Of a stretch of 64,000 bases of DNA, positions 11,762-24,782 are shown piece by piece (within the stretch, counting starts at the first letter, position 1; every line of letters starts with the position of its first letter). The notes below the pieces were generated by a model. It worked only from the letters and a program-made list of their open reading frames with translations. It made no database searches and had not been told where the DNA came from. This stretch comes from Saturnia japonica (taxonomy: Eukaryota; Arthropoda; Insecta; Lepidoptera; Saturniidae): the NCBI GenBank assembly GCA_033032175.1, contig CM065318.1, forward strand, positions 7,750,001 through 7,814,000, given 5' to 3'. Made by a program: the position numbers and the translations under genes.

Positions 11762-12481
11762 CTAATCTAAATCATCAACGTCAGGGGTAGCTTTAGTCGC
11801 TAGTCTTACTGCGGCATTATTATCACCAGCGTTTTCAACCAGGGGAGTATTGTCGTTATTCATTTCAATTTCCTTTCGTCTACGATCAAGAGTCGATGGT
11901 TCTATATCATCGTCGAAGATGTTACAACCATCAGCTTCACCAGGTGTACTATGTTCGACATTATTGACATTTGAATTACCCTCAACTACTTTAGTATTAG
12001 TTTTAGAGTTTCTTCTTGTAATTTCTTCAATTTTCATAGCACCATCTCCGTTAGACGTATTAGTAATATCTTTATCAACGTTTCTTATTTCATCTGCAGG
12101 CGTTACAAGAGCTCTATTTTCACCTTCGAGACTGGCATCAGCATTCGTCTCTGAAGAGTTAATGTCTGATGGTCTTATCAGCACCACATCACCTGTATGA
12201 GTTGTATTAGTTTGTGCAGTTGAGACTGATGGTGAAGTCTGCGTTGTGGATTGTGCTGTATTTTGCACAGTTTGTGTTGTAGACTGCGTAGTAGGAGGTG
12301 ATGCTTGTGTGGCTGTGCCGGGTGCATCATGATAAGCAGCTCCGCTACCCATCGCCGCAATTCCTGCTAAACCCATCATGCCAGCCATTCCACGATGAGT
12401 ACGCAAAAGGAGCTGCTGAATTTGAGCTTGTTGTAGTATTACTGGCAGCTCGTAATGGTGGAAGAAGTACAGCATAGAGTG
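11762..12481 (-). CDS. TMEM259: Membralin (TMEM259 orthologue), terminal coding exon
   Basis: Membralin is a conserved multi-pass membrane protein of the endoplasmic reticulum, linked in animals to ER-associated degradation. This exon encodes 239 residues and the stop (TAG, 11762-11764). It opens with HSMLYFFHHYELPVILQQAQIQ, which matches the conserved end of the membralin core, where animal homologues read QHSM-(I/L)-YFFHHYELP. The acceptor is 'ttgttatag' with AG at 12482-12483, and the exon begins on a codon boundary, so the intron is phase 0. After the core comes a low-complexity tail: a Gly/Ala/Met patch (MAGMMGLAGIAAMG), a Thr/Gln/Ser-rich run, then an acidic Asn-rich end finishing in DVDDLD. 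Such variable tails are usual in this family. No frame break is seen. Upstream coding continues at 20832-20931. Confidence 0.93.
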   Translation of the reverse strand, partial: HSMLYFFHHYELPVILQQAQIQQLLLRTHRGMAGMMGLAGIAAMGSGAAYHDAPGTATQASPPTTQSTTQTVQNTAQSTTQTSPSVSTAQTNTTHTGDVVLIRPSDINSSETNADASLEGENRALVTPADEIRNVDKDITNTSNGDGAMKIEEITRRNSKTNTKVVEGNSNVNNVEHSTPGEADGCNIFDDDIEPSTLDRRRKEIEMNNDNTPLVENAGDNNAAVRLATKATPDVDDLD

Positions 12482-14119
12482 CTATAACAAAAAAGCATAA
12501 TATTAGAGATCTATATCATAATAATTTTTTCTCGGTACTTCTACAGATATGAGGACAGGTAAAATATTATATAATAAAGTAAACATTAATGGCTTCGACA
12601 ATAGCTGCATCAATATATTTCCAGAAACGATGTGAATGCAGAACAGGGCACGTCTGTCCAAATGGACAAACACAACACATAAATGAGCGAGTCGTGACAT
12701 TGCCGTCACTCCTCTCATCTTTATTTATTTATTTCTGGGTCAAAGTCCCCCACCCTCGCGACTTCCGACGTAAGTTTTAATTAAGAAACTTGTGACTGGT
12801 TCGGACTAAACTTTTATTTCAAATTATTTTTTCTGATCCCCTCGTTTTGATTTTTCTGAGCGGCGGCGGTGTAACGGGTTACAGCGAGGACAAGTTGCGA
12901 CACCTTAATGATTTATTATTATCGGTATGCGGGCGCTTCAAAAATAAATTGAAAAGTATTTATCAATCGTGTTGTAATTTATTTATTTTTAGTATCATCA
13001 TAATATGCTGTACTATTTATGTTAACTTTCAAATAAGACTCAAAAGGAGGAGAAATAATTATTAAAACTGTGTAGACCTGCCAATAGAGCACGGTTGCGT
13101 CCCTCCTCTGTAGACGGGTATTACGAACATCATACAGTGTTAATTAACATGACCCACTGCTTCCCCAATCTATTCGTGGATCATCACCATGGCAAATATA
13201 AAAAAGGATCAAACGTTTAAAAGGTATTTAATGGACACAGATGGTGTCCTTTTATATGTCTATTTAAATCAGGCTTTGAGATTGACCTCCCGTCCAGTTA
13301 TCGGATCAACGTTAAACATGAACGAGGTTTTTTTATTTACCTTATGATTTTTTTAATAGATTAGGAGAGTTGTATTGACTTAAAATGAGATGTTATCTTT
13401 ACCGCTTTCCAGGAAAATGGTAATTTTGGAAACCTCAATTGTATATTCCAGTCCGGGCACACATTTAAAACCGCAGAGTACACGTTAGATAGGTGGTTAT
13501 AATAGATCAATTACAATACGTTTTATTGTTTACTTGTTTATAGTAAAGTAGGCAGATTAAAAAAAAAAAGGATATAGAAAATAGGCTTTAATAATTGTAG
13601 TTACACTATTTGTTGAATTAATTCAAACTACTTACTAAACACAATGTACACTTGTTAGGTTGAATTTTCCTTGTAAAGCAAATTGTTTAATTCTTAGAGA
13701 AAATAAATATCTCTTAAAACATTAAATATTTATACGAGATTATTATAATGGGATACGGTCCCATTTAAGTAAGGTTCTGAAACCACAAGTTTACCGAAAC
13801 TAATTTTATCGAAAACTATTGAATCTTGCAACCCAGGAATGAAGGATTGCTTGGTTTAGTACTAGTTGTAAATTGAATATGAAATTAAAATATCCCAAGA
13901 TTATTATTTTCAAATACACAATTTAAATAATAGTAATGGTACGCATGTCTCCTTCAACGTGTTAATAAGAAACAGATTGGCTACTTATCCATAGTTTATG
14001 GGTATAGTTATATTTTGCTATTTTAGTGTCCAATTAGCGTCTGTATTATAGATTATTATTTAGTGCTCTCTTGGGTAATTTCTACATTCAACTTGTAAAT
14101 CTGTAAACAAATATCAGTC

Positions 14120-14255
14120 ATTTCCGGCAGCCGCACTAATAAACTAGTACCATTTCTAATCTAAGCATGTTAACATCCTTGACTATATCGTCACTTAACA
14201 TCACAGATGAGGTTATGGTCAAATGCTTACATATAGAACCATAAAATAAAATTAT
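14120..14255 (+). repeat. SINE 3' fragment (Metulj-like)
   Basis: The text 'atatcgtcacttaacatcac' followed by 'gatgaggttatggtcaaatg' is homologous to 60865-60905 in the fuller SINE copy. The 'cacttaacatca(g)gtgag' motif is one I know from the 3' half of lepidopteran SINE/LINE repeats. The 5' part is missing. Confidence 0.5.
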
Positions 14256-14339
14256 TACGATGAAAAAACCAAAGTACAGCAAATATGCGTTTATCTGACG
14301 AGAAACATTTTCTACAAGTTTTTATTTAACTTGCCGTAT

Positions 14340-14460
14340 TAATATGGGTCAAATTTTGCAACTGGATTTTAAAACAGTTATCACCAACCGATTGAGCTGC
14401 CAGACATGACGAACCAGATATTTCTTATGCAACCCCATGATATGGGTATCAAATTAAAGT
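14340..14460 (+). repeat. Dispersed repeat, also at 53925-53990 in reverse
   Basis: The segment 'ttttgcaactggattttaaa' plus 'acagttatcaccaaccgatt' matches the reverse complement of 53930-53985. The motif 'gatatgggtatcaaattaaagtg' at 14440-14460 is also common in lepidopteran repeats. Class is uncertain, possibly Helitron. Confidence 0.5.
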
Positions 14461-14510
14461 GTTTGCTGAGAAGAATACAAAAAAAAATATTGATAAAAAA
14501 CTTTATATAA

Positions 14511-14645
14511 ACAAGCTTTTATTCAATATTCTAATAATTGAAAAGCTTGTAGTGCAAGTAAAAAAGGGAGAAAGGGGAATAAAAAAAAATTATTACGCAT
14601 TACAAGCTTTTAAAAATATTGACATATTGATTAAAAGCTTGTTTA
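14511..14645. repeat. Two neighbouring imperfect palindromes with ACAAGCTTTT arms
   Basis: The arms ACAAGCTTTT and AAAAGCTTGT enclose about 20 nt at 14511-14551, and the same arms recur at 14601-14643, where the pairing extends to ACAAGCTTTTAA. A third half-arm ('acaaagctttttt') follows near 14648. Both units lie between a dispersed repeat and a Helitron. The 185-codon frame crossing them is AT-driven and ends inside the Helitron. Confidence 0.55.
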
Positions 14646-14770
14646 TACAAAGCTTTTTTATTAATATTTTTTTATCGGATATTATTATATGTATTAATAA
14701 TTATTTCAATTTAAATAAAGATATACTTCAAGTGAGTAAGTTTGAGATTAGATTCGAAAACCTGTTTCAA

Positions 14771-15413
14771 TCCATACTTAATATTTTAAAGCTGAAGAGT
14801 TTGTTTGTTATGTTGAACGTGCTAATTTCAGGAACTACTGTTTCGAATGGAAAAAATGTTTCAGTGTTATTAGATAGCCCATTTATCAAGGAAGGCTATA
14901 GGCTATATAACATCACGCTAGGACCAATAGGAGCAGAGCCAATGAAAACTGTTGCAAAACGGGGGAAATTTATTTCTTTTCAGAGCTTCCACTGCGTGTG
15001 CTGCGTAAATAGTTAAAGTTACGCAACAGTCGCGTGTGATCGAATTGTTTCTTTTGAAGTTTACCCAATATAACCTTTCTTATGTTAATAAAATTTGTTC
15101 TAAAATACATACTAAAATACATAATACACATGGTGTTAATCCTTATCGAAATAAATACGTTATTCATCACAAGTATTTAATTTTGTACAAAATTGCCCTT
15201 TACAGTAATAGATTTCAATGAATATCTCAGGAGATAACAGACTTTTAAAATAACTCGGCAACAAAATAATGATCAAGTACCGCGAGCGCATTTTTATTAT
15301 GCAGAATTATGTGGTAGGCGGGCGGCCTATAATACGTTGTCTTCGAGCCCCTCTCTCCAACCCTTTCTCTCTCTATTTTATATGACGCAGACGAAGTTGC
15401 GCGGGTCAGCTAG
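14771..15413 (+). mobile_element. Non-autonomous Helitron, copy A
   Basis: The element begins with TC at 14771 after an A and ends in CTAG at 15410-15413 before a T, the Helitron insertion rule. The start 'tccatacttaatattttaaa' and the 3' end 'gaagttgcgcgggtcagcta' match copy B at 58082-58780, and so does the core 'ggctatataacatcacgc'. The CGCA/TGCG arms just before the end can form the short terminal hairpin. It has no coding capacity. Confidence 0.8.
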
Positions 15414-18400
15414 TTTAAGATAATTAGAAGAACATATCTATTTACCAAGATTTATTTATATCGGTTCATATATGAACACAAGTTATTCAGTCAAAATATA
15501 ATAAATCACGTCACTAATTTTGGCTTTAATTTACACTAACACTAAAACTTTTTAGAAAGAAAAAGCATTTTAGCATTTAACGAATTAAAATTTAAGAGAA
15601 CATGGGCCTAACATGGCGAATGTTTAACATAAGTTTAACTATAATTTGTAAGAGATCTGGAAGATTACCACACTTTACCGTGTTTCCATGATGACGAACG
15701 TTTTATGTTGATTTAGGACTTCAGAATAAATTACTGTTGTATGGCTATTAAACCTTCGTAATAACAGGATTCTCTGTTTCATCTCAGTTGGTCGCCACTA
15801 GAGGTAATAATATTGTTTAACACATTAATATTTTCCATAGTAAGAAATTATAATAAGTGCAAGTTAATTTTAAATTATCTTCTTTACCCGCGTTTAAATC
15901 AATTTTCGTAACAATAACATAGCTTGAATGCGAGCCGCGTATTTCGAGCCGGCCCGGTTCCTACCTCACGAAATATAATTTTTATTAATAAGTTGACACG
16001 CTCGATGATTATAAGATAAGTCCCCACTTTGCATTCCGAAGGGGCTTCTTGTTTTTCGATGTCGCCCTTTCTATGCTGTAATCCGGTAGAGCCTACTCGT
16101 GCCCGTTGATCTCGCTCCAAGCTATGTACAAAATTATCTCTATACTTGTTTTAAAAGCGACGACAATTTTTTTAAATAGTTTCATTTTATAAAATCGCTA
16201 CTATATCAAACGCTAAACTTAAAGAAATTGCATCGTTATAGAATGAAAGAATTAATTTTTTACAAGTACTTCATTACAATTATTTATTGACATACACCTG
16301 ATAACTCTTATCAAAAGGACAGAAAATAGATGTTGGCTAAAAAATTTAATTTATTTATCGTAAATGTAGTTTGTTTCTGTAAACGTTAAGGTTGAGGAAG
16401 TTATTGATGAAGACTATATTTACAGAACGTAGCGTAAAAAAACTGTAGTCGGTATCAACATGCACATCTAGCTACGAAACAGAGTTAAATATAGATAGAT
16501 GGTACAGATATGATGATATTGGCGAAGTTCGAGGTCCAGTCGGCGTGTTATTAACTTCCGTGCACCGTTGTGACCGGAAATCGACGCCGGAGTAAATACA
16601 CGATATATGAACAAATATAACATGTATTTTGCATGCATAATTTTTATTAGATTGTTTGCCATTTGATTCAATAATCATAAACGAATAATTGATTATAATT
16701 ATGTATATCCTGATGTATCACATGATGTTAGATGATGTGATACCATCTGTCACTTCATTTTAGAAAAGAGGAATGGTTATTATGTGCAAGTCTGCAATTC
16801 ATTTTTGCATATGTTTTAGCTTTTATTTTTATGTTCTACCCAAAATTAAGCAAGAATAACATTTTGATTATAAAGATACATATTTTCTCAAATCCCTTAA
16901 ATAAAAAATAAAAATATTTTATTTTATTTAAAATAGAAATTTTGTGTTCATAGAAGGAGAATTTCAACATAACATTAAAAAAAAAACATAACTTTAAAAC
17001 TAATAGGCCTAGGACAATAAATTTTAGTGTTTCTATCAGATCATGTTACCCTCTATCACCATCATAGCGTTGGTCCAGTCCATACGGGACACCTGTATAT
17101 CTGTCTCAAAATAATAGTTTATAAATTCAATAAAAAAAAGCAAATATAATTAGTATAATAATAATAATAATAGTAATAATTAGAATAACTAAAAACCTTA
17201 TTCAGACTATTATTAATGTTTAATGAAAAGCATTACAGAAATCTTTCTCAAATAATGCGCTTACTAACACGAACAGTATAATTTTTTTATATAAATAGAT
17301 AATAGATTTAAGCTACTAAGTATGTATCTTGAAAAAAACATGAAAATAATGCGTTAAATCTCCAAGTAACTTATAATAAATTTAAGAAGTCAACTTAGTG
17401 TAGATAGTTAGCTGATTTCAGTATTTCTAAGTAAAATTCATATCAAAGTCCATTTCGTACGGTTGCTCTCACATCGCGTTCATTTAAGTCCGTTCATTTG
17501 GGGAAACATGCCTCGTCGCAGGCGTTCCCTGAGGCACGGCGCGGAAAATATTACACGCACCAACGTTATTTGGATTGTCCCGTGAACTATTCGGCAAAAC
17601 TTTGATGTTGCCCTGGAAAGGTGTATTTTGAAAACATGTAACACGTTCAGAATAACATTTTGTGATTCACATTTTGATAGCTTGGTTACGATTATCAATC
17701 ACTTCTGGGTGAAACGTAGTAAGTAGGGTACTTGATATTCGAATGGATTACCTTTTGATATCATTTCTAATTTACATAGCGGAGATACAAAAAGCTTCCT
17801 TATTTTTTTATAAATATTTTATAATCTTAAATTTTACAAATTCTATAAAACATGTAAGCATTTTAAAACAAGAAATTTTCATTTACAACCTCTAACATGA
17901 TTAGAGATGCAATCACCTAAATAATTGTGGATGTCGGACAAAAACTCCAAAATGCCTGGACATTCGGCTGAAATCGAGTTTTGCCTCCGAACTACAATTA
18001 AATCGTTTTTGAATATAAAATACAATAATAATCTTTTTTCCTTACTTATTCTTTTCGATTAATTTTGTAATGTAATTAATGAAGAAATTGACAACATCGA
18101 CCAATACTACAGCAAAACAAATGAAATAAATATCTAATTATGAATAAACTGCTAAAAATAATTCTCTCTTTTTAAGATAATCAAGTAAGAAAATTAATTA
18201 GTATGTTTATTTAGGTTCAAGTTAATGTATCTTCTTCATGGTATCAATTTTTTTTGTTTTATTTAATGGCTAATCAAAATTGCATTTTCTCTGACGTAAA
18301 AAGACCCCTTTCGGACTCTACACGGACGCTTTTCAGACTACAACAAATCTGGGTATACCCGGACGGATAGCACTAGTGACATAGATTGCTTTTTAATCAC

Positions 18401-18919
18401 AAAGTTATTAAAGACTGACTATTTTGATGTTATTACGTTGAAACCCACCATAGACACAATTTGTGCTGTATTTTTTTCTTTCAGTAAAAAATAATAACCA
18501 AGAGTTTCCGTTGTGTCGCATTGATAAAATATTGCGTTCGTGTGCGTGACCTCGACTTATGTCAGCGAATCCTTGCGAGTCGCGACCCGTGCACCCTTTG
18601 TAACGTCGTGGACTTGTTATTTATATTAGTGAACTATTTTAGGCTAAATAATATTTATATTGGAGCCATCAAATACTAAGCTCAAAAAGTGTTTTGCGGG
18701 ACTATTTATTAAGCTTACAAATATTTCTTACTCATTACTAAGTTTAAAAAATATATAAATTTCCCTATGCTTGTAAAATAGTTTCCCCGCGAATACTAAA
18801 GATAAATCTATTACTTATGATAAAAGAATAAAGAGTCGAAATCTGTACATTGAAGATATTTCAGAAAAAATACCACGGGGTGTTGAGAATCACGAACAGA
18901 ATATATTTCGACAGTTATT

Positions 18920-19090
18920 GAAATTTATGCCTGTATGTATGTTTGTTTGTACGCCTATCACGTAAAAACTTCTGGACTGAGTTTAACTAAATTTGGTATG
19001 ATTGTAGTTTATAGTGTGGAGGTACATTTATGATGCATTTCTACACGTATAGACATTTGTATGGTCCATAAATTGCGTTAAAGTAATGTA
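18920..19090 (+). repeat. Helitron-like fragment
   Basis: The wording 'tgtatgtttgtttgtacgcc' and 'cacgtaaaaacttctggact' followed by 'tttggtatgattgtagttta' is the familiar inner part of short lepidopteran Helitrons. No ends are seen. Confidence 0.35.
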
Positions 19091-19100
19091 CATATAAAAG

Positions 19101-19653
19101 AAACGGCTAAGTGCGAGTCGGACTCGCACACTGAGGGTTCCTTAATTGTACAGCCATATTCACCAAAATAATTAGGTAACATTACTGAAGAAAGCACCGA
19201 ACAATTCTAACGAAAAGATAAACTATATTGGGGGACAAACTTAACTTTTCCGTTGGAAAACTGTTGTCCTCATACATCGATATATGCCGCGGTCAATTTA
19301 CCAACTGCAAATAAGTTTTTTTTTAATGATGTTTACTTGTGCTATAAGACACCAAAGAATATAAGATTTCTTCTTGCCAAATTTCATGATTTTAGGTCAA
19401 CTGGAAGTACTCTATAGGTTTTTATTCCCTTTGTGAGTGATAAAATATACGTTAACAAACAGCCGTATCTTTTGGTTGCGTTGACTTACAAGTTTGTTTT
19501 TTTCACAGCCCAAAGGGATTACAGACCTAAGTATTTGATATTAATTTCAACTTGATACCTCCACGCGCTCATGAGAAAAAGGGGCTTGACAGATAGACTG
19601 ACAGACAGACGGACAACGAAGTGATCGTATAAGGTAAGGAACCCTAAAAAGGA
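19101..19653 (+). repeat. Hairpin-headed dispersed repeat (copy 1, near complete)
   Basis: The repeat opens with a perfect 9+1+9 inverted repeat, GTGCGAGTCGGACTCGCAC at 19111-19129, then 'gagggttccttaattgtaca'. It closes with 'acaacgaagtgatcgtataa' and 'ggaaccctaaaaa'. Its head recurs at 43515-43575 and its 3' two-thirds at 45357-45808. This is a frequent lepidopteran interspersed repeat; I do not know its class. Confidence 0.65.
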
Positions 19654-19989
19654 ACGTATGTATAAGTAATGCTACAATATATTTTAAATATAGAGTGAAA
19701 TGAAGTGAAATTATACGAAATTAATCTTAAATTATTTTATCTTCACGTAATATTCAGAAGAAATTATAAAGAAAAATGTTTGTATTTTGATGGCGCTATA
19801 CACTATATATTAACTTTATCACGCATAAATTATTACCTAAATTTCTATGATAGATGTTTTTTACTCTATCGAGATTTTTATTAAATTATACAAAACATAC
19901 CTACATACTACAACGCTTCATTATTCACTGGGTATTAACGGTTAATACAAATAAAATAATTATTGTGTGAAGAATGATATGCGTATAAA

Positions 19990-20095
19990 AAAAGGGTGTG
20001 AGTCTGAGATGATATTTGATTAAGTGGAAGAAGAAAACATGTTGTGCCGACCCTACTTATGTAGGATCAGTGGTAAGAAGATGATGATGATGACA
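19990..20095 (+). repeat. LINE/SINE 3' tail with (GAT)n
   Basis: The text 'gttgtgccgaccctacttat' then 'gtaggatcagtggtaagaag' and a (GAT)n run at about 20079-20092 is a common end of lepidopteran retroposons. The body is missing. Confidence 0.45.
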
Positions 20096-20702
20096 AATAC
20101 AATTATTAAATAAACTTAGCTTTTCCTAAAAGATTGCAAAACCTTAAATTTAATATTGAACTAGTCAGCCCTTATCTCTTCTTTATAATATAATATTTAA
20201 AATTTATTTTACTTGGATATTTCTTAAAGTGCTTTTTAAATAATTAAAAATTAAATTAACATGCCTGATAGAAAGTGGACGAGATTTTCTCAGTATTTAA
20301 AAAGTGAGATCCGTTCGTTTACAGGAAAGTGGGGAATACCGTCAAGTGAGACTTTCCACTGAAAGTGATACTAAGTAAAAGTTTGCGAGTCCCAGAAACC
20401 TGTAGGAAACTACGTATTAAATTAAATTCACAGCGTAGACGTACGGAAGGATATCGATTGATCGTAAGTAGTGAATGTGAGGCAAGGCCCATAGCTAAAC
20501 GTGAGTACCACAGTGCATCTCAGGGATCCGAGACATTCACAAAGCATGAAACAAGCTTAAATTGCTGATGTTGAATTTCAGAACACCTACATATCTTTTT
20601 AATCGCTGTTTCTCATACACGAAATTAGAAAACAAAATTAGGAGCGTATTAAAAATTATAAGAACCCGTAGTAGAGCTTCAGGTAAAACTGTTATATGCT
20701 TA

Positions 20703-23534
<2,832 letters not shown>

Positions 23535-24782
23535 TTGGGTCGGGGAAAAAGTGTCTTCGCATAACGTAGGTATAAACTTGTTATAAAATTTCTTTAGCTG
23601 TACTATTTGTATCTGGCTGGTTTTGGTAACATTAAAAAGGTTACATTAAAAATAATAATAACAATATAAAAAAAAAGTTCTTTAGCGCAATTTTTCATTT
23701 GTTTTTCTTTCTGTAAAAATGAGTGAATCTTACAATATTATTACAAAAAAGGCAAAAATGCAACCTAAGCTGCGAAAAAAATTTGTGATGTTTATGGACC
23801 TAATGCAGTGTCAGTAAGACTAGCACAAAGTTGGTTCAAACGTTTTCCAGTCTGGAAATTTTGATGTTAAAGATGCACCTCGCTCCGGTCACCCTGTTAC
23901 GAATAAAATGGACGCCATTTTTGAAAATGTGGAGCAAGATCGGCATATCAGTAGTTACGATGTAGCTGAAGAACTGGAAATTGACCACAAAACAGTTTTA
24001 ACCCATTTGAAGAAAGCAGGCTATATATACCAAAAAGCTCGATATTTGGATGCCACACGAGCTCACTGAAAGAAACCTAATGAACCGTGTATTCATTTGC
24101 GATTCATTATTAAGACGTAATGAAACCGAGCCGTTTTTGAAGAGATTGATAACTGGCGATGAAAAGTGGATCACGAACGACAAGAACGTGTGAAAAGGGT
24201 CGTGGTCTAAGGTCGGCCAAGCTTCAGACTGTGGCTAAACCTAAGCTAACTCGAAATAAGGTGATGATGTGAGTATGGTGGGTGGTGTATGTGTGTATGG
24301 TGGCAAAACCATCGATTCGGATCTCTACTGCCAACAACTGATGAGATTAAAGGAAGCCGCTGAGAGAAAGTGACCAGAATTGATCAACAGGAAGGATGTG
24401 GTCTTTCATCACGATAACGCTAGACCACACAAATCTTTAGCCACTCAGCAAAAATTAAGAGAGTTTGGTTGAGAGGTGTTAGTGCATCCACCATATAGCC
24501 CTGACCTTGCAACTTCAGATTTTCACCTGTTTCGGTCTCTCCAGAATTATTTAGGTTCTGTAAGGTTAACATCAAGGGAGGACTGCCAAAACTATTTATC
24601 GCGTTTTTTTGATCAGAAGTCCCAAAGTTTCTACAGCAACGGGATCATGTCTCTACCTACAAAATGGCAGAGAGTCATCGAACAAAACGGCACATATATA
24701 CTGTAAATAAGTGTAAATAAACTTTGAAAAAATGTCTTGAATTTTCATATAAAAATGCGAAGAAACTTTTCCCCCGGCCTAT
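23535..24782 (+). mobile_element. Cecropia-type mariner element, complete but dead
   Basis: The inverted ends are ttgggtcggggaaaaagtgt at 23535 and, reversed, taggccgggggaaaagtttc ending at 24782; both continue into CTTCGCAT. TA target duplications flank them (23533-23534 and 24783-24784). The length of 1248 bp is typical for mariner. A second copy starts at 63505. The subfamily name is inferred from similarity of the protein to Hsmar1-like transposases. Confidence 0.88.
23719..24706 (+). pseudogene. Mariner transposase (DD34D), disabled
   Basis: The start ATG at 23719 is at the expected place. Readable segments are FDVKDAPRSGHPVTNKMDAIFE, SSYDVAEELEIDHKTVLTHLKKAGY (helix-turn-helix region), GDEKW near 24158, then HHDNARPHKS near 24410, PPYSPDLATSDFHLFRS near 24490 and the C-terminus MSLPTKWQRVIEQNG. 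Multiple frameshifts and stops interrupt the frame. The last 76 codons (24476-24706) are open and in the right frame for the family C-terminus. Confidence 0.9.

Noticed and set aside
11850..12200. 116-codon plus-strand frame
   Set aside because: Exact antisense of the membralin terminal exon.
14459..15016. 185-codon plus-strand frame
   Set aside because: Lys/Ile/Asn/Phe-rich as expected by chance in AT-rich DNA, and its second half is the non-coding Helitron copy A.
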